From Zygophlyctis sp. KS116 (taxonomy: Eukaryota; Chytridiomycota), in contig BAAFSQ010000138.1 in assembly GCA_054661495.1 (NCBI GenBank), forward strand, positions 1 to 25,942: DNA of 25,942 bases, written 5' to 3'. The translations under genes and the position numbers were made by a program. Numbering within the stretch: position 1 is the stretch's first letter; each line of letters begins with the position of its first letter. Positions 9,938-20,334 of the stretch are shown piece by piece. The notes below the pieces were generated by a model. It searched no databases and had not been told where the DNA came from. It saw only the letters and a program-made list of their open reading frames with translations.

Positions 9938-10911
9938 ATGATGAATCTGATTTTACTCGTATCGCTTGCTGTAATCTCTGTAACTGGAAAAATAGAAGCA
10001 TCCAAAGCAGGACACCTCATTTCTACTTTTTCTACAAATGACAAAACTTCTGGCCAAGGAAATTCTATCAGGCCTCAGAAATCAAAGCATTTCGCCAAAG
10101 AACTCCCGATTGGGATCGGTTATAATTATGGAGCAGCAGTCATGACCGGACAAGTCAACATCTATCATATTTACTATGGTAGCTGGTTTAATGATTCATT
10201 TATATACTGGAATATGAATAATACAGGCAGACTCTTGATTGAAGATTTTGCTCGTAATGTTGGAAAGTCTGAATGGTACGATACTAATCGCCAATATTAC
10301 TATCAAAATTCATCCAAAAGCCATCGTCAATACGTTTCTAAGAATGTCGTCTTTAAGGGTGGTTTGATAAGTAATTACTCTCGCGGTTCTAGTTTGGAAA
10401 ACGATGATATCTTCACAATTGTACGAGATCATATAAAGGATTTCAATGGTGGAATTCCTGATCCAAACGGAATATATTTTGTCTTGACTTCTCCAGACGT
10501 TTCCGTGACTGACTTTTGCACAAGGTTTTGTGGATGGCATTCCTTTTTGAAAGTTTCTTCAACCATTGTTAAACTCTCGTTTGTAGGAGTTCCAGACTTT
10601 AGTTGTAACTGTTTTGGTCAATACGCTTCACCAAATAAATTACCAGAGATAGAGGCCTTGCTAAGCATATATGCTCATGAAGTGGTTGAAACTGTTTCAG
10701 ATCCAGAATTGGATACTTGGAAGGATATTCGTGGAGAAGAAAACGCTGATAAATGCTCAGTAAGTTTTTATGTATTTATTATTAGTGGAACTGGGGAAAT
10801 TATTACTATACGGGTTCATATTTGACTGGTTTTTATAATGCAATCGTTGGGTCTAAAAAGTACTTGCTTCAAACTAATTGGGATCCAACAACTGGAAGCT
10901 GTGAAAACTAA
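9938..10911 (+). CDS. Secreted EXORDIUM / phosphate-induced protein 1-like protein
   Basis: Two exons (9938-10759 and 10786-10911) with a 26-nt intron give 315 aa. Residues 1-17 or so form a signal peptide (MMNLILLVSLAVISVTG). From about residue 60 the protein follows the plant EXORDIUM/PHI-1 pattern: GAAVMTGQVNIYHIYYGSW, a YYQNSS segment, IPDPNGIYFVLTSPDVSV, FC..FCGWHSF, HEVVETVSDPELDTW with H247/E248/E251, and GEENADKC. The second exon adds the expected end (SWNWGNYYYTGSY, then KKYLLQTNWDPTTGSCEN). Conserved cysteines are retained. In plants the family is apoplastic and linked to growth and low carbon or energy; the HE..E.V.DP core looks like a metal site, but catalysis is not established. 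Probably secreted here; role unknown. Confidence 0.9.
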
Positions 10912-10986
10912 TTTAAAAAAGAATAAATTGAGATTTACAGAGAGTTGAGAGCAAACGGTGAGCGTCAAGGTTGGTCACAACAGAGA

Positions 10987-13039
10987 ATGACATTTCAGCA
11001 GTCTATAGACAAGATAATTTCAGCGATCATACATAATAATATCAATCCTTGGTTTTTAAATTGGGAAAAGTCCAGATCTAATGCATTTCAAGATCAATTA
11101 AAAATACTCTTGAGCTCTGTTTTTGTAAAGTTGGGAAGCGGTCTCGGGAAAATGGACAAGATGCATTTTGTGACTTGTATTACTCAGAAACTCAAATTGC
11201 ACTTGAGGCATTATAGGAATATTGAAGGATCGGTCGGTGAAATTTCTGAAATTCCAATAGAAAAATATCTGAAATTATCAAGGAAAATACTAAATTATTC
11301 TCTTCCAAGGAAGGATTCTAGATCTGATCTTTTGACCAGTTTCTTGAATGAAATTCTCGCTGGAACTATTTTACCGCTCCTGATTCGTAAAATATCTAAT
11401 CCGCACTTTTTAAACACAATCATTGCAAGTTCATTATCAATTTCAGAGTCAACTCCAAAGAAAAAGATTAAGGATCTCTATCTTTTAGACATTTTGAAGA
11501 AGGGAATAGGATTGTTGGAATTTATACAGTTTTTAAAAGATCAAAATGCGTATCCAATGATACAATTTTATTATGCAGTAGATTCATATAAAAAAATATT
11601 TGAATTTATGCAAGAAAAAGCCCAAAAAGACTCTGATAAAAGTAAACATGCTCTAGAAATTTTCAAATTATTCTTCTCTTCAAATGCAACTTCACAATCT
11701 AGGATATACTTGCATGGAAATGATGAATTGATAAAGAAAATACTTGAAAATATTCAAGATAATGTAGACTCTAAAGTTTTTGATCCTATTTTAAAATGTA
11801 TTCTAGGACTTTTAGAAGATAGATATCTTCCAGTGTTTAAGAAATCAAAGTATTATACGGAATATTTGAAAGGGAGCTTAATAGGGAATTCTCCTGGATT
11901 AAAAAGGAAAATTGGTTGTAGGAATTTAGAAATTGTACTTTTATTTAGTTAAATAATAGGAAAAGCAGACATTAGAATCAAAATTTATGGAAAATTTTGA
12001 TTTAAGAATCATGGGGAAATTAGATGTTTTATCTTTACAAGATGATTTAAAGTTTTTAGACTCGAAAATTACTGATACTGTGGATAAGGACTTGTTATTA
12101 GATTTGGAAAAAGAGAAGAAGCAAGTTTTAGAAAAGATTAGAAGTATGGATTCAAGTTTAAATTTTGATAAGTTTTGGTCTGGACCTGAAAAAGTACAAG
12201 CTGAAAAGGAACCAGAGGTCATTCATAAAGGAAATAAATGTTCAAAGAGTATTTCAAGGGCATTATCTTGTGTTGGACACAAATTTAGAAGACCATTGCA
12301 ATCATCTAAACCAAAAACTCGCTGTAAATCACAAGATCCATTCCATCGGAGGAAAGTCGAAGACGTGGACTCTGTTAAGCTTTTACAAGAGTTGAAATCT
12401 TTTCAAGGATCATCATCAGATGAAACTATACGATCATATGTGAATCTTGAAAGGACAAAATCAGATTCAGACTATGAGTCAATTCGAGAAAAGGAATTGC
12501 AGGTAGTGAAATATTCTGGACCTCCTCAAAAAGCACATAAAGTGAAACTGGAGGAAATGAACTTTGTTTTGGATTGTACTTGTGAAGTTATCGAGGAAGT
12601 TTTTCATCTAAGTGCTCCCACAAATTGGTTGCGTAATCAAGGTCTATACCTTGTAAAAACGCTAATACGCAATACCTATGGATCAGTTATATCTGATATG
12701 ATTCAAAAAAATGTAGAAAGCATTCTTAACGAGGAGAATATATGTTTATATTTGGACACAATCAGAGAATATATTTGGCCAATTGAAGATTTATCTGATC
12801 CCACAAATGAAGAAAAGAATCTTGCAAAAACAAACGCATGGAACCTTTTAATGCAAGAAAATACACCTCGCGAGACTACTTTGGGGATTGGTATAGATCG
12901 TATTCAAAAAATTGTCGGAAAGTACAATACAATAATTGGACTAACTCGTTTATTTAATATGCTTCAACATGAAGAATTGAATCGCATATTGATGTTTAGC
13001 TTTTTACAAGTTCTTGTAGAGCAATCTTGCACTCTATAA
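10987..13039 (+). CDS. Sorting nexin with PXA, RGS and Nexin_C domains (SNX13/Mdm1-like, no PX)
   Basis: Two exons (10987-11934 and 11960-13039) with a 25-nt intron give about 675 aa. The PXA domain starts almost at the N-terminus (WFLNWEKSRSNAFQDQLKIL). An RGS domain follows at about 185-300 (LLEFIQFLKDQNAYPMIQFY, then ILGLLEDRYLPVFKKS). After a charged coiled-coil and a Ser-rich linker, the Nexin_C domain starts near residue 530 (VFHLSAPTNWLRNQGLYLVK). SNX13/14/25 and yeast Mdm1 have N-terminal membrane helices and a PX domain between RGS and Nexin_C. Neither is visible: no hydrophobic helix precedes PXA and no R(R/K)YSDF-type PX signature occurs in the linker. The family works at ER-endosome or ER-lipid-droplet contacts. 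Without PX, phosphoinositide binding may be lost or supplied by a partner. Confidence 0.88.
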
Positions 13040-13057
13040 ATATATAAATTTTTGTTC

Positions 13058-14077
13058 TTAAATGTTTGAAATATTCAATCTTGTTTCACCAACCTCTTGT
13101 TTACATATTGGACAATTTACACTTTTAGTCAATAGCCAAGGATCAATGCCTATATTTTAGTTTGATATATATAATACATATGGAATGATATACATGATTG
13201 CATGGAGTCATAACTCGCAGATCCTGCCCTGGTCCAAATTCTTCTAAACAAATTGCACAAATAGTTTCTTCTCCTGGAAGATCTTTTAATCTATCATAAT
13301 CTATAATAGGCAAGCTTTCTAATGCAGAATGAGTTACAACCGTATATTTTTTTGAACGTCTCGTCTCACCAAAGCACGATGTGATTATGAATGAGAGAAC
13401 CAGTAAAACCAAAAATATCGGCACCATTGTAAAATCTGAAAATATTGAGCTATAATTCCTCTTTATATCTGCATCCAATCCTTCTTCTCTAAATATTGAT
13501 GATTTCGGACTAAAATCTTTTCCTTTGTACAAGTAAGAAATTGATAACATCAACGATCTATACGTAGATTCAGTGACAAAAAATGATGGAACGGATATAT
13601 CAGACATATTCCTAAATATTTCTGCCTCTCTTTCCAACTGCTCATCATCACAAATCTATCGATAAATTATTAAAATAGTCATACCACCACTGCAATTGCG
13701 CCTAAAGCCTGAACCGTCCGGAGTTTGCGTACAATGTTGCATTCGCCCTGTCGAACTAATGCAATCCAAGAATATTCAAGTGGAAGGTATGGATATGAAG
13801 AAAGTGATTCTGAAATTTCTGGATAATAAATGTTGGAAAGTTGGAAGCTAGAACATGCAAGATCACTATTATCTGGATCCAAAAACGATATGGGAATAAA
13901 AGAACCTTTAATGCCTGAATTTCTTAATACTGGTCCGACTCTTGATTCCTTTGCTCTATGAATTATAAATATTCAATTCAAATACGTGTAATAATCTCCA
14001 TTGTTTAATAGAATAATCGTATCTGCATTCATAGCAATAATGCATTTGAATAGCATGAGGAATACGTAGCGGTTCAT
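13058..14077 (-). CDS. PA-TM-RING E3 ubiquitin ligase
   Basis: Four exons (13986-14077, 13685-13955, 13178-13655, 13058-13149) with introns of 30, 29 and 28 nt give 310 aa. The N-terminus is a signal peptide (MNRYVFLMLFKCIIA). A protease-associated (PA) domain spans about 60-150 (WIALVRQGEC, GAIAVVICDDE, SVPSFFVTES). A transmembrane helix lies at about 197-217 (FTMVPIFLVLLVLSFIITSC). The cytosolic RING-H2 finger starts at C254 (CAICLEEF, CNHVYHSICIDPW, CPICKQEV); its second half is in the last exon, so splicing is needed for a complete finger. Architecture is that of the RNF13/GRAIL family: endosomal or vacuolar ligases whose lumenal PA domain may bind cargo. Works in the same trafficking system as the Vps2 and sorting nexin genes nearby. 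Confidence 0.93.
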
Positions 14078-14216
14078 AATGTTCACTAAACGTGATAAAT
14101 TCGGAAAATACAAGAGTTCTTTCTCATTGAGAGTCTGATTTTATTTAGTGTCCGAAATTATTGACTTGAAGTAAGAATCGGACAGAGTTTGACGTGATTT
14201 TACTGTTATTAAATCA

Positions 14217-14468
14217 ATGACCAGTCTGTCTGATTCTAAACATTCACTCTCTATAAGTACCCCAGAGTCTTTTGATCTAGGAGATACCTTGAATGTTATG
14301 TTTGCAGTTTTAGTCATGGTTGTATTTTTAGTTTTCTTAGGGATGGTTGCAATCATTTATCTATTTTATCAATGGCTGAATAAATTCAAAACTTCATCTC
14401 GAATCAAATCTAAACAATTAAATTCAGCAGAATTAGAAAAAGTTCATTCATTGATTTCTAAATTGTAA
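14217..14468 (+). CDS. Small single-pass membrane protein, unknown
   Basis: 83 aa from ATG 14217 to the TAA before the convergent MetH gene (12-bp gap). A Ser/Thr-rich N-terminus is followed by one strong hydrophobic helix (about 28-52, VMFAVLVMVVFLVFLGMVAI) and a basic C-terminal tail. It is divergent from the RING ligase gene with a 139-bp gap, matching the spacing of other genes here. An overlapping reverse ORF (14141-14356) has no domain. Family not recognised; it could be a membrane adaptor or a species-specific small protein. Confidence 0.5.
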   Translation: MTSLSDSKHSLSISTPESFDLGDTLNVMFAVLVMVVFLVFLGMVAIIYLFYQWLNKFKTSSRIKSKQLNSAELEKVHSLISKL

Positions 14469-14480
14469 AAATAAAACGGA

Positions 14481-17400
14481 TCATTCAACATCATAGTTAA
14501 GATTAGGGGCAAGCCATCTTTCAATTTCAGAAAGGGGCATCCCTTTACGATCACTATAGTCTTTAATTTGATCTTTTCCGACTTTTCCAACCGCGAAATA
14601 ACTAGATTCAGGATGAGCAAAATATAATCCAGATACGGATGCTGCAGGTAACATGGCTAAAGATTCAGTCAAAGAAATATTGGTAGACTTTTCAATATCC
14701 ATGAGATTCCAAAGTGTGAGTTTTTCAGTATGATCAGGTTGGGATGGATATCCAGGTGCAGGACGTATCCCTTGGTATTTTATTTGAATCATTTCAGAAG
14801 GAGACAGGTTTTCATCAGTCCCATAGCCCCAAAATTCTCTCCTTGTTCTTTCATGCATCAACTCTGCAAAAGCTTCAGTTAATCGATCAGCAAGAGCCTT
14901 CAGCATAATTATAGAAAAGTCATCATAAGTTTTCTCAAATTCAGCACATTTTTCATCTACTCCAAAACCGACAGAAACTGCAAATCCACCAATATAGTCT
15001 TTTAAACCAGATGTAGAAGGAGCGACAAAATCTGATAAACAGTAATACGATTCACTGGAATCAGAGTCCTGATATTCAATTGAACAAAAAATACCTTTTC
15101 AGCTTGCTGTCGAAGTCCATGGAATTTAGCGGTAGGATTAGATCTATCTTCGTCACTATATACTTGAATATCGTCCCCGACTGAATTCGCTGGATAAAAT
15201 CCGACAATACCAGTAGCTTTCAGTATCTTCTTCTCTATAATTGTCTTCAACATATTTTGAGCATCATTATACAATTTCTTGGCTTCTGGACCGATTTCAG
15301 CATCATTAAAAAGCTTGGGAAATCCACGATTAGGATACTTTCCACGGAGTTGCCACGTCTGGAAAAAAGGATTCCAATCAATATATGGTATTAAATCTGT
15401 TAAGCAGTAGTCATTAAAAATCTTGGTTCCAATAAATGAAGGCGCAGCAGCCGGCAAACTTTTGGTCCAATCGATAATAAATCGTTTATTGATCGCTTCC
15501 TGGTAGTCTAGATATCTTCTATCCTTGAGTCCTTCATAGTGTTCTGCCCTTAAATCTTCGTACTCATCAGCCACATCTTCAATGTAATCTTTCACTTATT
15601 TTATGATTAATTTACCTGGTCGAACATCATCATCCAGCAAGGAAGACACAACTACAACTGACCGAGAAGCGTCCAGGACATGAATTACTGGTTTTTCATA
15701 GCGCGGCGCTATCTTGACGGCCGTATGCATTTTGGATGTCGTAGCACCCCCAATCATCAACGGAATCTATTCTTAACAAAAATGTATTTACTTTTAAGTT
15801 TTTTCGCTCCATTTCTTTCGCAACGTAGACCATTTCATCCAAGGATGGAGTAATTAGTCCTGAAAGTCCCAAAACATCCGCCTTGTGTTCAATGCAAGCA
15901 TTGAGTATCTTATCACAAGGTACCATAACTCCTAAATCTACTACTTTATAATTGTTGCACCCCAAAACAACACCCACTATATTTTTTCCAATGTCATGGA
16001 CATCACCCTTCACAGTCGCCATAACTATCGTTCCATTATAAGATGCATTGGGATCATCATCTTCTAGCTGCAGCGACGCTAAGTTGGCAAGTCTCTCCTC
16101 CTCCATAAATGGGATCAAATGTGCCACAGCAGATTTCATCACACGAGCTGATTTGATAACTTGGGGCAAGAACATTTTCCCAGCCCCAAAAAGATCTCCA
16201 ACAATCTTCATTCCAGACATCAAAGGTCCTTCAATTACATTCAATGGTCTTGGATAGAGCTTAGTATTTGATCGAGCTTCTTCCGTGTCCTCTAAGATAT
16301 GTTTCGTGATTCCTTTAACCAATGCATGCATAAGACGTTTTTCGACAGGTTCATTTCTCCAAGCCTCTGCTTCTTCTTGATTCTTCACTCCATTATTTCC
16401 ATGAGATTCAGCGTATGCCAACAATTTTTCTGTAACTTCAGGATCACGATTCCATACTGCATCCTCACAAATTTGCAGAAGGTCTTTTGAGATATCATCA
16501 TATATAGTCAAATACCCCGCATTGACGATTCCCATATCCAATCCAGCCTTAATAGCATGGTAGAGAAAGACTGAGTGCATTGCCATTCGAATTACTTCTT
16601 TACCTCTGAATGAGAAAGACAGGTTAGACACTCCACCACTTATCCGAGCGCCCGGTAAATGTTTTTTAATCAGACGACAAGATTCGATAAATTCTACCGA
16701 ATAATTATTGTGCTCCTCTGTAATGTTAGATTGAATGTATCTATACCTAAACCGGTTGCTATTGTCAAAATATTTGGATCAAAGATGATATCACAAGGAC
16801 GAAAACGCACCTTTTCTGTAAGAATTTTGTAGGATCGGGCACATATTTCAAATTTCCGGTTCGCATCCACTGCTTGGCCTTCTTCATCAAACTGAGAATG
16901 TTATATTAAAGAATCTTACAGCCATGCAAATAACTGCTGCTCCAAAGCGCCGCACAATCGTGGCCTTCTTAATAAACTCCTCTTCACCCTCTTTAAGAGA
17001 TATTGAATTCACGATACACTTCCCTTGTGCACACTTGAGCCCAGCCAATATCACCTCAAAATTTGAAGAATCAACCATAATTGGAACTCTTGCGATATCT
17101 GGCTCGGATGCAATATAATTCATAAACTTCGTCATTGCGGCTTTACCATCCAATAGTCCTTCGTCCATATTGATATCAATCACCTGTGCTCCATTTTCGA
17201 CTTGAGCTCGGCCTATTGCTAATGCTTCTTCATACGCTCCATTTAGAATTTTTTTTGCAAATACTCTTGATCCTTTAATTGTTAAAGAGAATTTAAAGTA
17301 CCAGAGACATTACACCTCTCCCCAATATTCACAAACCCTGTTGTAGTATCCATTTTAAGATTTTCTAGCCCGGCTACAATTAGAACATAAGGATCAAACG

Positions 17401-18431
17401 CAGGAATTTTTCTTGGGGCATATTTTGAACACATTTTTACAAGTGCCCGAATGTGATCAGGAGTGGTTCCACAACATCCACCTAGAATATTTAATAATCC
17501 TAAAGATGCAAACTTTTCTACTTGAGCAGCCATTTGTTCTGGCAGTTGATCATATTCACCAAAAGTATTTGGAAGTCCAGCATTAGGATAACATATAGTG
17601 TAACATGGACTATGCTTTGAAATATTTTGCATAAACGGAAGCATTTGATCTGCCCCAAGAGCACAATTTAGTCCTAATGCCAATGGCCTAGAATGAACAA
17701 CAGAAGTCACAAAAGCTTCACCAGTTTGTCCAGAGAGTGTTCTACCAGACTGATCCACTATTGTACCAGAAATTAAAATCGGACAAACTGGATAACCATC
17801 TTCTTCAAAAACCAAATCAATAGCGTATAATGCTGCTTTGGCATTTAATGTATCAAATATTGTTTCAACCAGTAATAAATCAACACCTCCATCCAACAAT
17901 CCACGAATCTGTTCTCTGTAAGCCTCAACCATAATGTCAAAAGTAGTATTTCTAAATGAAGGATTTTCCACTGATGGAGAAATAGAGAGTGTTTGATTCG
18001 TTGGACCTATTGCACCTGCAACATATCTCGGTTTATCGGGCGTTTTTTCAGTATATAACTTGCACGCCTTTTTAGCTATTTCAGCTGATACCTACAATAT
18101 TGTTAATTGTATATAGTACCTTGTTAATTTCATATACGATATCTTGCATTAAATAATCAGCTTGTGCGATTGTTGTCCCAGAAAATGTATTTGTCTCAAT
18201 GATATCCGATCCGGCTTCTAAATATTCGCAATGAATTCCAAATATAACATCTGGTCTGGTCAAACTCAATAAATCATTATTTCCTTTTAGAAAGTCTTTT
18301 GGATGATCTTTAAAACGATCGCCCCGGAAATCTGATTCGGTGAGTTTATGCTTTTGGATCATAGTCCCCATAGCGCCGTCAAGGAACATGATCCTCCGAG
18401 CCAATTCATCTTTTAGTTGCATAATCGTCAT
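14481..18431 (-). CDS. metH: Cobalamin-dependent methionine synthase
   Basis: Eight exons (18120-18431, 17302-18091, 16920-17272, 16747-16891, 15792-16717, 15616-15766, 15095-15594, 14481-15068) with introns of 28, 29, 28, 29, 25, 21 and 26 nt give 1254 aa, full length (E. coli 1227, human 1265). It transfers a methyl group from methyl-tetrahydrofolate to homocysteine through cobalamin. Homocysteine domain: [12 protein letters not shown], with zinc ligands C247 (LNCALG) and C310/C311 (GGCCGTT), at the E. coli numbering. Folate domain: [33 protein letters not shown]. Cobalamin domain: DVHDIGKN with the axial His at about 774. Activation domain: [12 protein letters not shown] at about 1161. All four modules and key residues are present, so it should be active if cobalamin and a reductase are available. 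It follows a permease gene on the same strand, 53 bp away. Confidence 0.97.
15595..15615 (-). other. 21-nt intron in the methionine synthase gene
   Basis: On the minus strand it begins GTAAATTAAT and ends AAATAAG. Removing it joins DVRP to [15 protein letters not shown], as in the MetH activation domain; reading through reaches a stop within seven codons. It is the shortest intron I infer in this window, where 25-30 nt is normal. Confidence 0.8.
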
Positions 18432-18484
18432 TAAAAACCCAGACCTACTTAAAACTCAAACAGCAAACATCTAATCGGCAATTA

Positions 18485-20046
18485 TTATTCATTCGTGACT
18501 AATGTAGGAGAATAGTAGGAATGCATTGCATCTTCATACTTTAATATATCCTCCGATAAGGATTCTCTCTTGATTTGTTCATGCCTTCCGACTTGTATAT
18601 ACCACCAAGGAATACATAAAAGTACGAATCCAAATCCAATCAATGCATGGAGAAAATATGGGATACTTGATTCATGTTCAGCTGGTGGAACAAATGGAAT
18701 TACAACAATGAAGACACATACAATCAAAAAGAAGATATTTGTGATCCAAGGGCTTTTCAATGGTCGATCTACATCTGGTTTAGTAAATCGCATATAAAGA
18801 AGTCCAACTACAGTAGCACCATAGAATATCCATTCAGGATAAGCTGAAAGATTAATTAGAAACTATAAATTAATATAATCATTAAAAGTACATTGAAAAC
18901 TTCACCAGGAGGAGGACCAAGCATCAAAATTAGAGTATTTACCATATGCAAAAATAGTCCACCAAGAGGAGCTCCTTCTTTAGTTTTATAACTAAAATAA
19001 GAAGAAAAAGGAAAGAATCCCTCTCTAGCAGCGCTCTCTGTGACTCTACTAACACCAAATGTTGCACACATCGAAGATCCAAAAGCAGATAATCCAATAA
19101 AGAATGGAATTACTCTTTGACCAACAACTTCACCCATTGTAGATTTAAAGAATGTTCCTGCTAAAATAGCAGATTTTGGATCAATTTCAGAAGCTGGAAT
19201 GACCAAAAAGTAAGAAGTGACTGCAGCAAGATATAAAATAGAAGTTATCCCTACTGCACTAAATGTTGCTCTGGGTAAAGTTTTAATTGGATCAATGAGT
19301 TCATCAAGAGAGTAATTTAAATTATTCCATCCATCAAAAGTAAAGAATGCTTTTAAAAATGCACCACTTAGTGCATTAGGATCTGATTTAGTTCCTTTAA
19401 AAGGATTAGAGAAATTAGATGCTCTTGGCATGGATGTTAATCCTGTTGAAGCTGTTATTCCTATCAACAATACTAGAGAGAGTAGAAGAATTTTCATTAT
19501 TGATAAAGAATCTTGAATTTTCACACCCATTCTAGGAGCATATCCATGAACCAATGTTGCAAATACAATTGCAAAAACACCTAGAGCCCTACAAACCCAA
19601 TCAAAATATTGCGATAAAAAGGGGAAATCTTGATCATTATCCATAATAAAACTCTTTGAACCAAACAGTGCGTATAAGCAGTATTCACCAAAAGCCACAC
19701 TAAGAGCAGCACTAGCCCCTGGACCTATTAAGAATACCCTAGCCTGAGTAAACATAAAAGCAAACAACCCTCTTGTATTTGGGAATGCATATGCTAGATA
19801 CTCTTTTTCACCGCCCGACACAGGTCGCATTGTCCCTAATTCTGAATAAGCCCATGCTCCAGTGGTAGCAACTATTGATCCCAATAAAAAACAGATTAAC
19901 ACCATTCCTGGTGACCCCACATCTCCCAAGATCAATGCAGGTAGAGAGAAAATGCCTGCTCCTATAGACATTCCAACGCACATCAAGGTTCCAGAAAACC
20001 AAGTGATTGTCCTATTTGGATCATTGATCAGACTTTCTTTTTCCAT
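18485..20046 (-). CDS. Amino-acid permease, Mup1/LAT-like (APC superfamily)
   Basis: Two exons (18892-20046 and 18485-18862) with a 29-nt intron give 510 aa with about 12 membrane helices. TM1 has the APC substrate-binding motif SIGAGIFSLP. Also visible are GSIVATTGAWAYSELGTM, PVSGGEKEYL, FFTFDGWNNLNYSLDELIDP, LPRATFSAVG and, across the splice, FNFLINLSAYPEWIFYG. The GW.N.NY...E..DP..TLPRA pattern is typical of fungal Mup1-type high-affinity methionine permeases and animal LAT light chains; the SGGEKEYL motif favours the fungal group. The short N- and C-termini are cytosolic. It sits on the MetH strand with only 53 bp between them, so methionine is the most attractive substrate, by inference. 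Start chosen at ATG 20046, just inside an ORF whose only earlier start is TTG. Confidence 0.9.
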
Positions 20047-20129
20047 TTTTTTCAACTGAGCAAAGCAAATTTTCGGACTAGCAGCACATGAAACTAGGAA
20101 ATTTTGAGTGTTTCATCTGGAAATGTATC

Positions 20130-20137
20130 AAAATTTA
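20130..20137. repeat. Possible target-site duplication, left copy
   Basis: AAAATTTA here recurs in direct orientation at 24769-24776. Each copy is exactly 9 bp outside the inverted TATTTCATAT motif. Eight base pairs is within the MULE range (8-10). The word is AT-rich, so chance cannot be excluded. Confidence 0.35.
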
Positions 20138-20146
20138 ATTGGTGCG

Positions 20147-20167
20147 TATTTCATATAAAAAAAATTT
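20147..20167 (+). repeat. Candidate terminal inverted repeat, left outer motif
   Basis: TATTTCATATAAAAAAAATTT is matched in reverse complement by 24740-24759 with one base less in the A-run. A second inverted match lies further in (20230-20246, AACTTTCAAGTTTCGGA). Confidence 0.45.
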
Positions 20168-20334
20168 CATGTTCTAAAAATTTCACGTTCTGAGTTCAAT
20201 TCCCGAAAAAATTAAAACCTTTCAACTTAAACTTTCAAGTTTCGGAATATTCACTTTAACTTGATTGGTCAAAATGTAGCATTACGTCATTTATAAGATA
20301 TGAAAAGGGATTTTGGGGGCGCGTTTTCTTTAAA

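Larger units (their letters stand above)
20047..20334. other. Spacer between permease and DUF3987-like gene
   Basis: This AT-rich sequence of 288 bp must hold the permease promoter and, from about 20138, the candidate left end of the transposon. It contains TATTTCATAT plus an A-run (20147-20167) and an inner motif AACTTTCAAGTTTCGGA (20230-20246), both matched in inverted orientation near 24.6-24.76 kb. No ORF of note. Confidence 0.6.
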
